Shown here piece after piece: positions 17,020-25,752 of a stretch of 64,000 nt of DNA. Source of the stretch: Actinoplanes sp. NBC_00393 (lineage in GTDB: Bacteria > Actinomycetota > Actinomycetes > Mycobacteriales > Micromonosporaceae). Every line of letters starts with the position of its first letter. Position 1 is the stretch's first letter. The stretch is taken from positions 9,518,001 to 9,582,000 of the forward strand of contig NZ_CP107942.1 in the NCBI RefSeq assembly GCF_036053395.1, in the 5' to 3' direction. The translations under genes were made by a program, and so were the position numbers. The notes below the pieces were generated by a model. The model saw only the letters and a list, made by a program, of their open reading frames with translations, was not told the DNA's origin and ran no database searches.

Positions 17020-19518
17020 TCACGCGGAGCCGAGCTTGATCCATGCTTCGTCGGGGCTGCTGACGAGGGCGGTTCCTGTAGGGGCCGGCAATGGCCGGTT
17101 GCCGGCGTAGCCGGCGACACCGAGGAACAGGTTGCGCCATACCGAGGCTAGCAATCCGGTACGGGTCGGCCAGGCCAGCAGTAGGCGTCGACCGTTCCAC
17201 CAGCCGTGGGCCTCACCGTTGGAGTAGGCGACGACGTGGGTGTCCGGGAAGTCGCGTAACCGGTCGAGCGCGTCGATGACGGTCCGTTTCGGGTCCTTCC
17301 TGGCTTGGATCACCACGGTGCCGTCGGCGGTTCGGTAAACCGCGTCGGCGATGTCATCGAGGCGGTCGAGGGCGTCGTCGATCGCGTCGTGATCCAGCAG
17401 CCACGCCAGGTCGGCTCGGATGTTGACTGCGGTGAATCGTGGTCCGAGGGTGTAGCCGCTGAGCTGGTACGCGTACTTTTCGATCGATTCCTGCGTCGCC
17501 GCGAGCGCCCACTCCTTCCACCCTCGGAAGTCGGCGAGGCAGTCCTCGAATCCGGCGAACAGCTCCGGGTCGTCCGGCTGGGAAAGCACTCCGTGGCGGA
17601 GCGCCAGCAGTCCGACGGCGGCCAGAGCGGCGTGCTCCTCGGCCAGGGCTTCTTCCTCTTCGGTGGTCCAAAGGTGATTCAACCCGTCGTGAACAAGCCA
17701 GGCCCAGTCCTGCGGGTGCGGCCAGAGGCCGCCCCCGACAGCGATCAACAGACTGCGGTACGACGCCAGCTGCGCCGCCAACGGCCAGCCGTTCGATTCC
17801 TCGACGAGCCGGTGGAACCAGGCGCGTGCCCTTCTGCGCTGATTCTCGGTCTGGGCTTGGATCGCAGCTGCCGCGCTCAGTGAGGGCGTCGCGTTCTTGG
17901 CGGTCGGTTGTTGCCGGGCCGTGCGGTCGACGGGGTTGTCGTCGCCTTTGAGTTCGCCGTCGTCCTGGCCGCCCGGTGGTGTGGTCTTGCGGTCGCGGCC
18001 CAGGGCCAGGTTCAACAGTGCGGACCCGACCATGCGGCGGATGTCCTCTTCTACCCGGGCGCGGCGTCGCCGGCGGGGAAGCTGTGTTTCTTCATCGTCG
18101 GGTCGAGGCGGTACAACTTCGGCGAGTTTGCGCAGTGCGTCGAGTAACGCCTGCATCTGTACGTCGTCACCGAGTAGTTCGGGAAGTGACTGCTGTTCCA
18201 GCGGCGATGGATGTCGCACCCGCGACAACGCGCTGTGCACGTCGGTGACGAGCGCGGTTCCGAGCAGGATGCCGTCGCTGCTCCGTATGGTCACCGTCCG
18301 TGACAGCGAGCGTGGGTCGCCGTCGAGCCGATAGGTGTGAATGGCTTCGCTCGTCGCAGTGCGCGCTGCGGTGTGTAGTTCTCCTGCCACGTCGATGATC
18401 AGGGTGTCGGGCACCGGGCCCGCGTTCACCAGAACGGTGATCTCGATCCGGTCGGGTTCGGTGAGAATCTGCGCAGTCAGCACTCGGACGGCCGGGGCGG
18501 CATCCGAGTCTCGCTCCGGTGTGCGTAAGGGCAGTTCGTCGAGGTCCGTCTCCTTCGCCTCGACCGCGTCTAGCACCGACTCGGTGATCTGCTGGAGCAG
18601 CGCCAGCTCGCAGTTGCCACGATCGTCGTGCATCGACCGCAGAAGTGCGGCTCGGGTGCAGTTTGCGCTGCCAGTGATCAGAACACCGCCGGTACCGGAC
18701 CACCACTCGAGCACCTTGCCGTGGTGATAGCGCGACGTTGTGGGCTGGATGACGCGTACGGTGCCCACCCGGTCCAACACCCGCCGCAAGCGGCCAGCGT
18801 CAACCTGGGCATCACGAGTCAGCAGGACGTCGAGCATGCCGGGCTGCAGCTTGGTGAGCAGCGCGGTCAGTGCGTCGGCGGGCGGGTCGAAGAACGGCGA
18901 GGCGACCCCCAGCCGGTCAACGCGGCCCTCCGGTGAGGGTAGTTGATCCACGATCGGTGCACGGTCGTTGGTAAGCAGACGGGGTTCGTTCGGTTCCCGC
19001 TGGCTGGGGCGGGTGGTGAGCAGGTCGGCGACGCGGTACAGCCGCTGCTTGCCGAGCGGCTCCATCCACAGCTGGTCGGGCAGCCGACGAAGCCAGGCAG
19101 CCAGGTCGTCAACCAGGACGGGGACGGTCGGGCCGTCGATACGCAGGTGGGTCCAGACTTCGGCGTTGTGGTGCCATCCCGCTGAGGTCGCGTTCCCGGA
19201 ACCGATCGAGATCAGCGCTTCGGTGGCGGACGCGGCCACCAGCAGCTTGGGATGGAATGCGCCGCCGGACCGGCAGACCACCGGCACGGGCACGTAGTCG
19301 GTGATCGGTCCACCTCCTGCGGCGAGTCCCGGCTCGACGTACCCGGCGTCGTAGACGATGGTGACGCGCGCGCCGCGGGCGCGGGCCTGTCGCACGCACA
19401 CGTCTTCGAAGAACGGCAGGTCGCTGGTGTAGGTGAGGACGAGGATTTCCTCGGGGTCTGTGATCGGTAACTCGTGCAGGAGCCGCGGCGGCGGCGCTCC
19501 GGTCAGGTCGTTGTTCAT
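17020..19518 (-). CDS. HKD/phospholipase-D-fold protein, candidate defence effector
   Basis: An 832-residue protein starting at an ATG that overlaps the stop of the upstream gene (ATGA, 19515-19518). Two HKD half-sites of the phospholipase D superfamily are visible. The first is FHPKLLV with SIGSGNATSAGW (about 95-125). The second is YHHGKVLEWW with ITGSANCTRAALL (about 265-295). The Asp of the full HxK(x)4D motif is absent in both. The arrangement is like DNA-acting HKD nucleases and the N-termini of some helicase-associated proteins. The remaining 530 residues include a beta-rich part (about 350-450), an acidic/basic linker near 510-600, and a helical C-terminus. Its two-gene operon and its setting next to defence-type genes make a phage- or plasmid-defence role possible, but that is inference. 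Confidence 0.72.
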   Translation of the reverse strand: MNNDLTGAPPPRLLHELPITDPEEILVLTYTSDLPFFEDVCVRQARARGARVTIVYDAGYVEPGLAAGGGPITDYVPVPVVCRSGGAFHPKLLVAASATEALISIGSGNATSAGWHHNAEVWTHLRIDGPTVPVLVDDLAAWLRRLPDQLWMEPLGKQRLYRVADLLTTRPSQREPNEPRLLTNDRAPIVDQLPSPEGRVDRLGVASPFFDPPADALTALLTKLQPGMLDVLLTRDAQVDAGRLRRVLDRVGTVRVIQPTTSRYHHGKVLEWWSGTGGVLITGSANCTRAALLRSMHDDRGNCELALLQQITESVLDAVEAKETDLDELPLRTPERDSDAAPAVRVLTAQILTEPDRIEITVLVNAGPVPDTLIIDVAGELHTAARTATSEAIHTYRLDGDPRSLSRTVTIRSSDGILLGTALVTDVHSALSRVRHPSPLEQQSLPELLGDDVQMQALLDALRKLAEVVPPRPDDEETQLPRRRRRARVEEDIRRMVGSALLNLALGRDRKTTPPGGQDDGELKGDDNPVDRTARQQPTAKNATPSLSAAAAIQAQTENQRRRARAWFHRLVEESNGWPLAAQLASYRSLLIAVGGGLWPHPQDWAWLVHDGLNHLWTTEEEEALAEEHAALAAVGLLALRHGVLSQPDDPELFAGFEDCLADFRGWKEWALAATQESIEKYAYQLSGYTLGPRFTAVNIRADLAWLLDHDAIDDALDRLDDIADAVYRTADGTVVIQARKDPKRTVIDALDRLRDFPDTHVVAYSNGEAHGWWNGRRLLLAWPTRTGLLASVWRNLFLGVAGYAGNRPLPAPTGTALVSSPDEAWIKLGSA

Positions 19519-21047
19519 GCGTGGTTGGCCGACTCGATGCTGTACGGTCCCCGTTCCCAGGCGGTGCCGTTGTCGGTGAGTTCGAGGACGCCGAGCTGGA
19601 GTAACACACTGGCGAAGGTGTCCAGGCGAAGTGATGCCGGTGCACTGCCCTCGCGTCCTTCCAGTCGCAGTCGGTCGCCGACCACGCGCAGCCGTGTGGG
19701 CATCCGCAGTCCCGTGCGGGTCCATTGCATCTTGTCCCGGCTCACTTTCTCCGCCCGGTTGAACAACCCGAACGCCAGTGCCCGCGTCGCGTCCGGCAGC
19801 GGCATGTCGGCGTGGTCGTCGATCCAGCTACGGAACCATTCTGGTCCCATGCCGGCCTGGTCGTAGCGGAGGAACGCTTCCCGGCTGGCGCCGTCGAGCT
19901 CGCCGGCTCGCTGGGCACCCACGGCAAGCAGCCGCAGCAGTTGCAGCACAGGCCAGTCACCGCCGTCGCGGTCAACCTCATCGTTGAGGTCGTGTTCTGC
20001 CGGCTGCAGCACACCATTGGAATCCATGGTTGGCGGGAGGTCCTCGCGCAGCGCTTGCCGCACCAGGATGGCCGGTAGGGTGTCGACGAAACTGCCGGCA
20101 GCCTCTTCACGCGTGCCCGGCCTGGTGAGCGGGGCGACGAGTCTTGCCCACAGCATCCGCCACGCCCAAACCGACCAGTTGCGCAATAACGCCCCACGCC
20201 AGCGCAAGGCGTGTTCCTCCAGGTCTGAGCTGCCCAGAAACTGCACCAGGTCCGGGGTGTAGCAGCACAAACGGTCCATCAGCAGGTCGATATTGCTGTC
20301 GACCGGGCATCCCCGCACAGCTGCGGCCAAAACTGCTGCGCTGGCACGGTGCACGGCGGCCAGTTCCGGATCGGGTGCGTCGGTACCGAAGTACGCCTGC
20401 CGCAGGTTCTCGCCGTCCGGCATCGCGCTCGCCTGGCACAGGCAGAGACCGACAGCCTCGTCCAGGTCAGCCACGCTCAAAACCTCCTTGCCCTGTGCGA
20501 GCTCGACAACTTGATCCAGGGCGGTCAGCGCTTGGGGGTCCGCGGCCGGGCCCGGCTGCGGGATCACACCAGGCGTGATCAATCCCAGCGCGGCCTCGAT
20601 ACCGCCGTAAGTGCCGAAGAAGCCGTCAGCGACCGTGCTGTAATCCCGTGACAGCTGATCGAGATGTACAGCGCCGGAGCCGTCCAAGACTTGGATGATG
20701 GTGTTTACACCGTGCGGCCGCCGCCATCCTGCGCGGCGCCGGTGCCCGTCCCGATCGGTGGCCTCGTGGTGCAACGAGACGGCCGCCAGGACCACTTCGC
20801 ACCGGCGCAGCAGCCGCCGGAAGGCAGGCCCGTCACCGCGGGACCACCCGCGTCGGTTCGCTTCGACGGCGACCCGCGCATGCAGTGAAAGATAACGCGC
20901 GTGCGGCGTCGTAGTGATTACCGCCGGCACGAGCTCGGATGCGTGAGTTGCCGTCACCGCCTCCACCGCGAGTGGCTGCCGCCCTGTGTCCTCCGGACTG
21001 TCCGCCTTCGCCGACCACGCCGCCCCAGCCACCAACATGCCGGTCAT
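19515..21047 (-). CDS. Unrecognised partner protein of the HKD-fold gene
   Basis: A 510-residue protein, first gene of the pair, start preceded by GGGAGA. It appears mostly helical. A His/Trp/Arg-rich N-terminal part (about 50-110, with SLHARVAVEANRRGW) is followed by long helices, and by a C-terminal module (about 430-500, with KMQWTRTGLRMPTRLRVVGD and FASVLLQLGVLEL) that looks like a small winged-helix or beta-hairpin domain. Two adjacent Cys lie in DRLCCYTPDL. No named family recognised. The 4-nt overlap with the HKD gene suggests a fixed protein ratio or complex. Its N-terminus could instead start a few codons later at the second Met. Confidence 0.6.
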   Translation of the reverse strand: MTGMLVAGAAWSAKADSPEDTGRQPLAVEAVTATHASELVPAVITTTPHARYLSLHARVAVEANRRGWSRGDGPAFRRLLRRCEVVLAAVSLHHEATDRDGHRRRAGWRRPHGVNTIIQVLDGSGAVHLDQLSRDYSTVADGFFGTYGGIEAALGLITPGVIPQPGPAADPQALTALDQVVELAQGKEVLSVADLDEAVGLCLCQASAMPDGENLRQAYFGTDAPDPELAAVHRASAAVLAAAVRGCPVDSNIDLLMDRLCCYTPDLVQFLGSSDLEEHALRWRGALLRNWSVWAWRMLWARLVAPLTRPGTREEAAGSFVDTLPAILVRQALREDLPPTMDSNGVLQPAEHDLNDEVDRDGGDWPVLQLLRLLAVGAQRAGELDGASREAFLRYDQAGMGPEWFRSWIDDHADMPLPDATRALAFGLFNRAEKVSRDKMQWTRTGLRMPTRLRVVGDRLRLEGREGSAPASLRLDTFASVLLQLGVLELTDNGTAWERGPYSIESANHA

Positions 21048-21546
21048 TCTCCCGTACCCCCTGTACGAGATCAGTCAATGCGCGACACCGATGACAGCAT
21101 GCCGAGAGGGGCCCGAGCTGCTGCTGGGGGCTGTGGCCGCCGGAGCTGTTGCGCTCACGCCGAAGGGGACAGCGGTGGAAAACCGGCGTCCGCGCAGGCG
21201 GAAGCCGATTTCGTAGCGCCGATCAGAGCCCTCGGTATTGTGACGGGCCGCCTCGGGCCGACCTATGCAGCAGAGACGAACGGGGTGTTCGGCTGTTGGC
21301 TGCTTCTCACCTGAGGCGGCTTCACGGTTGGTGTGAATGGAGCAGGCTCGTGAGCAGCCAGGGCACGTCGTGGTTGGGTCAGGCGTCCCCGCCGACCGTG
21401 TGCCGGCACTATATGTCAACCGGTCCTGCAGAGTATTCGTCGGCGCGTCGTGTGCATGTGCCAGACCGATGGACTATTGCCTGCGAGGGTGGGAAGTCCA
21501 CTGTTGTGATGCGGTGCCGGCCTCGGACGGATTCTCGGCGGTGGAA
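21048..21546. other. Gap, divergent promoter region
   Basis: About 500 bp between the HKD-pair start and the kinase gene. Longer frames extend the kinase ORF upstream to 21337 but with poor codon bias. No repeat recognised. Confidence 0.35.
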
Positions 21547-22008
21547 ATGGGTTACTTGCAGGGAGAAGGTCTGCCGTCGGTAGGTGTCGTGTTGCTGCCC
21601 ATCACCGGGGCTGCGCGGCGGGCACGCGACGTCGTCACCGAGGCGTGTCTGGGGTGGGAGTTAGCGCAACTGCTCGGCCCGGCCAGTCTGGTGGCCACCG
21701 AGCTGGTCACCAACGCGGTGATGCATGCGCGGACGATGATGAATCTACGGGTGATACGCGATCGCGGACAACTTCGGATCGAAGTGTGTGACGGCAGCCC
21801 GGTGATCCCGGCACTGCCGGCGCCCTTGACCGCGGGCGGTCCGGATCGCCGCGGTGGTAGGCGTGGACTGATGATCGTCGACCGTATTGCTGATCGATGG
21901 GGTTGCTGGCAAGGCGCGGGCGGCAAGGTGGTGTGGGCGGTACTGCGGTTTGACCTGGTGTGGCCGCCGCTGTCGTCACCAGAGCGGTTGCGCCGCAGGC
22001 GGGGCTGA
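21547..22008 (+). CDS. SpoIIAB/RsbW-like ATP-binding protein
   Basis: A 153-residue GHKL-type ATPase from an ATG preceded by GGTGG; this gives the usual family length. The N box ELVTNAVMHA (about 55-64), the G1 box CDGSPVIP (about 84-91) and the G2-like RGLMIVDRIADRWG (about 108-121) are present. Such proteins bind ATP and act as anti-sigma factors or serine kinases of STAS-domain antagonists; many streptomycete copies have no known partner. The STAS protein at 37063 is a possible partner only by family. An upstream in-frame ATG (21337) would add 70 residues of unlikely sequence. Confidence 0.8.
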   Translation: MGYLQGEGLPSVGVVLLPITGAARRARDVVTEACLGWELAQLLGPASLVATELVTNAVMHARTMMNLRVIRDRGQLRIEVCDGSPVIPALPAPLTAGGPDRRGGRRGLMIVDRIADRWGCWQGAGGKVVWAVLRFDLVWPPLSSPERLRRRRG

Positions 22009-23140
22009 TCGTGCGGCTGCGCCGCGGGCGGAGCCTTCCATTCGGCCGGATTGCCGGGCGTGCGGCAAACCATCTTCGGCGGGAGTCGCCGTGGAGGTGA
22101 TAACCACGCCGATGGTCGAGGCGCTTGGTAGATCCTGGCCGTGCTGTTTGCATCCGACGACCTCGACCCACAGGTCTTTCCCGCGCGCGAGTCGCCGGGC
22201 GGCCGTGCCGGGAAGGGTATCGACCCTGGCGTGCCCATGGCGTTGTCATGCCCATGGCATGGAACCCTGATGGAGGCCAAGCACGGCGCGGAGCTGGCCG
22301 CCGCCTCGATCCGCACGCGTTCTGCCGCGGCTGGTGTGTCCGGTCCGGTGTCGTGCCGCAGCGGCATCCGGAAGGGCTGGGTGCAGCTTGTCCGTGCCGT
22401 CGTTCACTTGTTCGATTCCGTGGCGGCCGCAGCCATCGAGCACATCAAAATGTGGCCGGGGCGGGAAATGAACCGATCGTGATCACTCGGCGGGGGATTA
22501 TTTGATCGGCCTGGCCTGTTGATGGCGGCGAGACGGCCTGTCCGTCATTGTTGGGCCGTCCGTCTGAACCGAAGCTTCGAGAATACCGCCGAAGAAATGC
22601 CATAAGCCGAGCGGAGCTGGCGTGATCCTCGGCAGGCCTGGGATGCCGGCCAGGCAGGGTGCGGGAGCCGTCTGTCGGAGCTCGGCATGGGTTTGTCCTG
22701 GATTGCCGCCGAGCGGCTCTGGGCGTCCTTCGTGCGTCGTCGGGCATCCCATGGGATCGCGGCTGCCCCGGAGAGTTCAGGTCGTACCCCGGCTGGCACT
22801 GGGCTAAGGCGACCGGGCAGGCGCATCCGGCTCCATCGGCTGGGCATGGGCATGGGCGCGGGCGCCGATCGGCGCGACCGTGCGGCATCTGCTGGAGGCG
22901 CCGGTCGAGGCGCCGCCCTCAAGACCACTGCCTGGGCCGGCATAGCGGCGCCTCAGCCCTGTTTGCTCGACAGCCAATGGTCCCGCCAGATATGGACCTT
23001 TTGCCTTGTTGACCATGGGGGTGTCGGGCAGTCTGAACGGAGAAGAACGGACCGTAAAGGGGCCGCCACCTCGCCTGGAACGGGCGTCACGAATGGTGCG
23101 GTGATCCGGCCGCGGCTGGTGAGTGGAGGGGTGGCGCGCT
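22009..23140. other. 1.1-kb region without a supported gene
   Basis: No frame combines codon bias, a start and a ribosome site. Several overlapping frames are open only because of high GC. It may hold decayed genes or long untranslated DNA ahead of the dsbA-like gene. No tRNA or long inverted repeat was seen. Confidence 0.4.
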
Positions 23141-23896
23141 GTGGGAAAGCAGGCACGGGATCGGTCCAGGGAGCTGCGCAAGGCACAGGCGGCGATCGCC
23201 GAGCAACGGGGCAAACGCCGGCCGCTGGTGGTGGGCGGAGTCGTGATCATCGCGGTGCTCGTGATCGCGATCGTGGCCGCCGTGGTCAACGCGGTCGGCG
23301 ATCGTGACACCGGCGGTTCCGGTGCGCTGGTGGCTCCGAAGGGTGCTACGGCGGGCGGTGCGCTGGTGGTCGGCCAGGCCGCCGCGCCGGTGAAGCTGGA
23401 GGTGTACCTGGACTACATGTGCCCGTTCTGCGGCCGGTTCGAACAGGCCAACAGCGACGAGATCGACAAGCTGATCGATGATGGCACGGTGCGGCTGGAG
23501 CTGTATCCGCTGGCGTTCCTGGACCGCATGTCCGAGGGGTCGCGGTATTCCACCCGGGCGGCGAACGCGGTCGTCACCGTGGCCGACCGGGCCCCGGAGA
23601 AGGTGACGGCCTTCAACGAGGCGTTGTTCGACAACCAGCCGCAGGAAGGCACGGAGGGTCTGTCGGATGCCCGGATCGCGGAACTGGCCGGTCAGGCCGG
23701 CATAGCCCAGGACGTCATCGACGTGTTCGACGACCGCATCTTCGAGCCGTGGATCGCGAAATCCACCGAGGCGGTGTTCGACGCCGGTATCACCGGCACC
23801 CCCACTGTGAAGATCAACGGAGAGGTCTTCAAGGGTGACCTCTACACCGCCGGGCCGCTGACCCAGGCGGTCACCGCGGCGAAGGGTCAGGAATGA
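23141..23896 (+). CDS. Membrane-anchored DsbA-like thiol-disulfide oxidoreductase
   Basis: A 251-residue protein taken from GTG at 23141 (VGKQARDRSRELR, the usual actinobacterial start) behind GGAGG. A basic cytoplasmic N-terminus leads to one membrane segment (about 28-52). The thioredoxin-fold domain outside has YMCPFC (Cys about 94 and 97) and a cis-Pro loop GITGTPTVKING. It oxidises or isomerises secreted proteins. The stop overlaps the VKOR start (ATGA, 23893-23896). Together they form an oxidative-folding pair in which VKOR re-oxidises the DsbA partner. A GTG 18 bp upstream is an alternative start. Confidence 0.9.
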   Translation: MGKQARDRSRELRKAQAAIAEQRGKRRPLVVGGVVIIAVLVIAIVAAVVNAVGDRDTGGSGALVAPKGATAGGALVVGQAAAPVKLEVYLDYMCPFCGRFEQANSDEIDKLIDDGTVRLELYPLAFLDRMSEGSRYSTRAANAVVTVADRAPEKVTAFNEALFDNQPQEGTEGLSDARIAELAGQAGIAQDVIDVFDDRIFEPWIAKSTEAVFDAGITGTPTVKINGEVFKGDLYTAGPLTQAVTAAKGQE

Positions 23897-24513
23897 GCGT
23901 TTCCCTGGCCGGGCTGCGGCGGATCCGGCACTCCAACGCCTGGATCTTCGGCACGATGCTGTTCTCCGCGTGTGTGAGCCTGCTCGCCTCGTTCGTCCTG
24001 TCGATCGACGCAGTCCGCCTCGCCGCGGACCCGGACACAGCGCTGTCGTGCAACATCAACTCGGTGATCAGTTGCGGCACCGTCGCGACCTCCTGGCAGG
24101 CAGAACTGTTCGGCTTCCCGAACGCGTTCCTCGGCTTGGTCGCCGAGCCGGTCGTGATCACCATCGCCGTCGCCAGCCTCGGCGGAGTGCGATTCCCACG
24201 GTGGTTCATGTTCGCCGCGCAGGTCGTCTACACCCTCGGCGTGATCTTCGCCTACTGGCTGTTCTACCAGTCGATGGTCAATATCGGGGCGCTCTGCCCG
24301 TGGTGCCTGCTGGTCACGGTCTCGACCACCCTGGTGTTCGCTACCCTGACGCACGTCAATATTCGCGACGGCAACCTACCGGTCCCGGTCCGGCTGCGCT
24401 CGACGCTCAAGTCCGCGATCGAGGCCGACCTGGACGCCATCGCAGTGACCATCTGGCTGCTCCTGCTCGCTTTGCTCGTAGTAACCAAATACGGCTCCCA
24501 GTTGTTCACCTGA
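23893..24513 (+). CDS. Vitamin K epoxide reductase (VKOR) family protein
   Basis: A 206-residue polytopic protein with about five hydrophobic segments. The loop Cys pair (C53 in LSCNINS and C61 in ISCGTV) and the active-site CPWC (C135, C138) followed by LLVTVSTT are the VKOR signature. In actinobacteria the enzyme uses menaquinone to re-oxidise a DsbA-like partner. The directly upstream, overlapping dsbA-like gene supplies that partner. Confidence 0.93.
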   Translation: MSVSLAGLRRIRHSNAWIFGTMLFSACVSLLASFVLSIDAVRLAADPDTALSCNINSVISCGTVATSWQAELFGFPNAFLGLVAEPVVITIAVASLGGVRFPRWFMFAAQVVYTLGVIFAYWLFYQSMVNIGALCPWCLLVTVSTTLVFATLTHVNIRDGNLPVPVRLRSTLKSAIEADLDAIAVTIWLLLLALLVVTKYGSQLFT

Positions 24514-24520
24514 CCGAAGG

Positions 24521-24751
24521 TTGGCCTTCTGTCACAGCAAGCAGCAGCGGGCCAGCGGCGAGCGGCCCCGATCCGAATCGTCCGAGGCCGGCAAGGGTGG
24601 ACCACCGGTCGCCGAATGGCGCTACTGCCCGCTGCGGCGCTGCCACCGGGGTGAGGCCGGCCAGCTTGTCCTGAGCGGGAAGGTCCGATCCGAGATCGGC
24701 AACCTCAGCAACGTGATCACGGTGCGGTGTCGGCCATGCCGCTGTCCCTGA
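24521..24751 (+). CDS. Possible small zinc-ribbon protein
   Basis: A 76-codon frame opening 7 bp after the VKOR stop at TTG, with AAGG directly before it. Third-position GC is high throughout. Four paired Cys in WRYCPLRRCHRG and VRCRPCRCP look like a zinc ribbon, somewhat like phage Com-type proteins. The start is weak and the reading could be chance. Function unknown. Confidence 0.35.
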   Translation: MAFCHSKQQRASGERPRSESSEAGKGGPPVAEWRYCPLRRCHRGEAGQLVLSGKVRSEIGNLSNVITVRCRPCRCP

Positions 24752-24893
24752 TCGCTGTCGGCGCGTTGCCTGGTGGGCTTCCCTCGGCGTCGTGAAGTGC
24801 TGACTGGCGACCGGTGTAGAACGCGCCATGCCGGGCCATCGCCGGCGGAGGTGAGCCATGCGCGCGGCTTCCGGTGTGCCGAAGTCCCGAAGA

Positions 24894-25304
24894 TCAGTAA
24901 CGTCGCCATAAGGTGCGGGCGAACAGCAGCAGGTGTTGCTCGATCCAGGGTGTGATGAATACGGCGATCGGGCGTACCTGTCCGTCGGGTTCCTGGATTG
25001 TGAGTACCGGGGCGTCATAGCCGCCGATCTCGGCGTGTCGAACATCGGCCGGCTGGTGTTCGCCCTGTCTCACGTCGTCGATCAGGTGTATCTCCTGGGC
25101 GATCTCGTCAGGTGTTGCCAGTACTGCCACCGGTGTGACGGCTCCGTGCGGCGTGACCGCCGTAACGGCGACGATCTCCACGTCGCCGAGGACGCCGCGC
25201 ATGAACGCCATGAGATGGCCGGGTACACGCAGGCGCTCCCGCAGCAGCGGCCACCACTGTCGTTCCTGTTCGTTCAAGCTGATAGCTGATACCGACCCGC
25301 ACAT
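24894..25304 (-). CDS. Hypothetical protein divergent from narG
   Basis: A 136-residue protein from ATG preceded by GGGAG; longer frames to 25496 have poor codon bias. It is an acidic alpha/beta protein with an ERQWWPLLRERLRVPGH helix near the N-terminus and ITPWIEQHLLLFARTLWRRY at the end. No Cys-based or enzymatic motif was recognised. It is divergent from the nitrate reductase operon, and a shared promoter region or link to nitrate respiration is possible but not shown. Confidence 0.6.
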   Translation of the reverse strand: MCGSVSAISLNEQERQWWPLLRERLRVPGHLMAFMRGVLGDVEIVAVTAVTPHGAVTPVAVLATPDEIAQEIHLIDDVRQGEHQPADVRHAEIGGYDAPVLTIQEPDGQVRPIAVFITPWIEQHLLLFARTLWRRY

Positions 25305-25752
25305 CCTCGGCTCCCTTCGCCGGCTCAGCTCGTGACGGCCAGACTCAACAGCCAGCGTAGAAGGGAGCTTGGGTCGACGCTTCGGCATGCGCGCAACCTG
25401 AGCTTGCTCAACGAAGAAATGTCGTGGACGCGAACGGCAGACGGGCGTCCAGTGCGGGCCGTAGATTCGTCGTGCTGGCCATGCCAGGCGCCGCAACCTG
25501 GCCGACAGTTCCGGCGCTCGCTCAGCGAGGGCGTGCGAGCCGAGCAGATCAGCCTCATGAGCAGATGAGAAGGCTTCGTGTCGCTCTCCGATGCCCCGGA
25601 AGCCCCGGCAGGCGGCAACCCGATGATGTCGGAAATCTCCGAAATCCTGTGTGGCAGCGGTTTGAAGGCGTCAAATCTCGTGTTCGGGTTGCGTCGGGCC
25701 CGGGTAGGGACGAGCGTGGTCATCAAGGTCACCAACTGAGGGATTGAGGCGG
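25305..25752. promoter_or_regulatory. Upstream region of the nitrate reductase operon with a weak DevR-like half-site
   Basis: About 450 bp without a gene. At 25707-25720 the sequence GGGACGAGCGTGGT keeps the GGGAC half of the 14-bp box but not the other half, 33 bp before the narG start. Regulation by a DevR-like protein is only a possibility here. Confidence 0.3.

Noticed and set aside
22687..23307. 206-codon frame before the dsbA-like gene
   Set aside because: Arg-rich translation, weak codon bias, and it overlaps the N-terminus of the dsbA-like gene in another frame.
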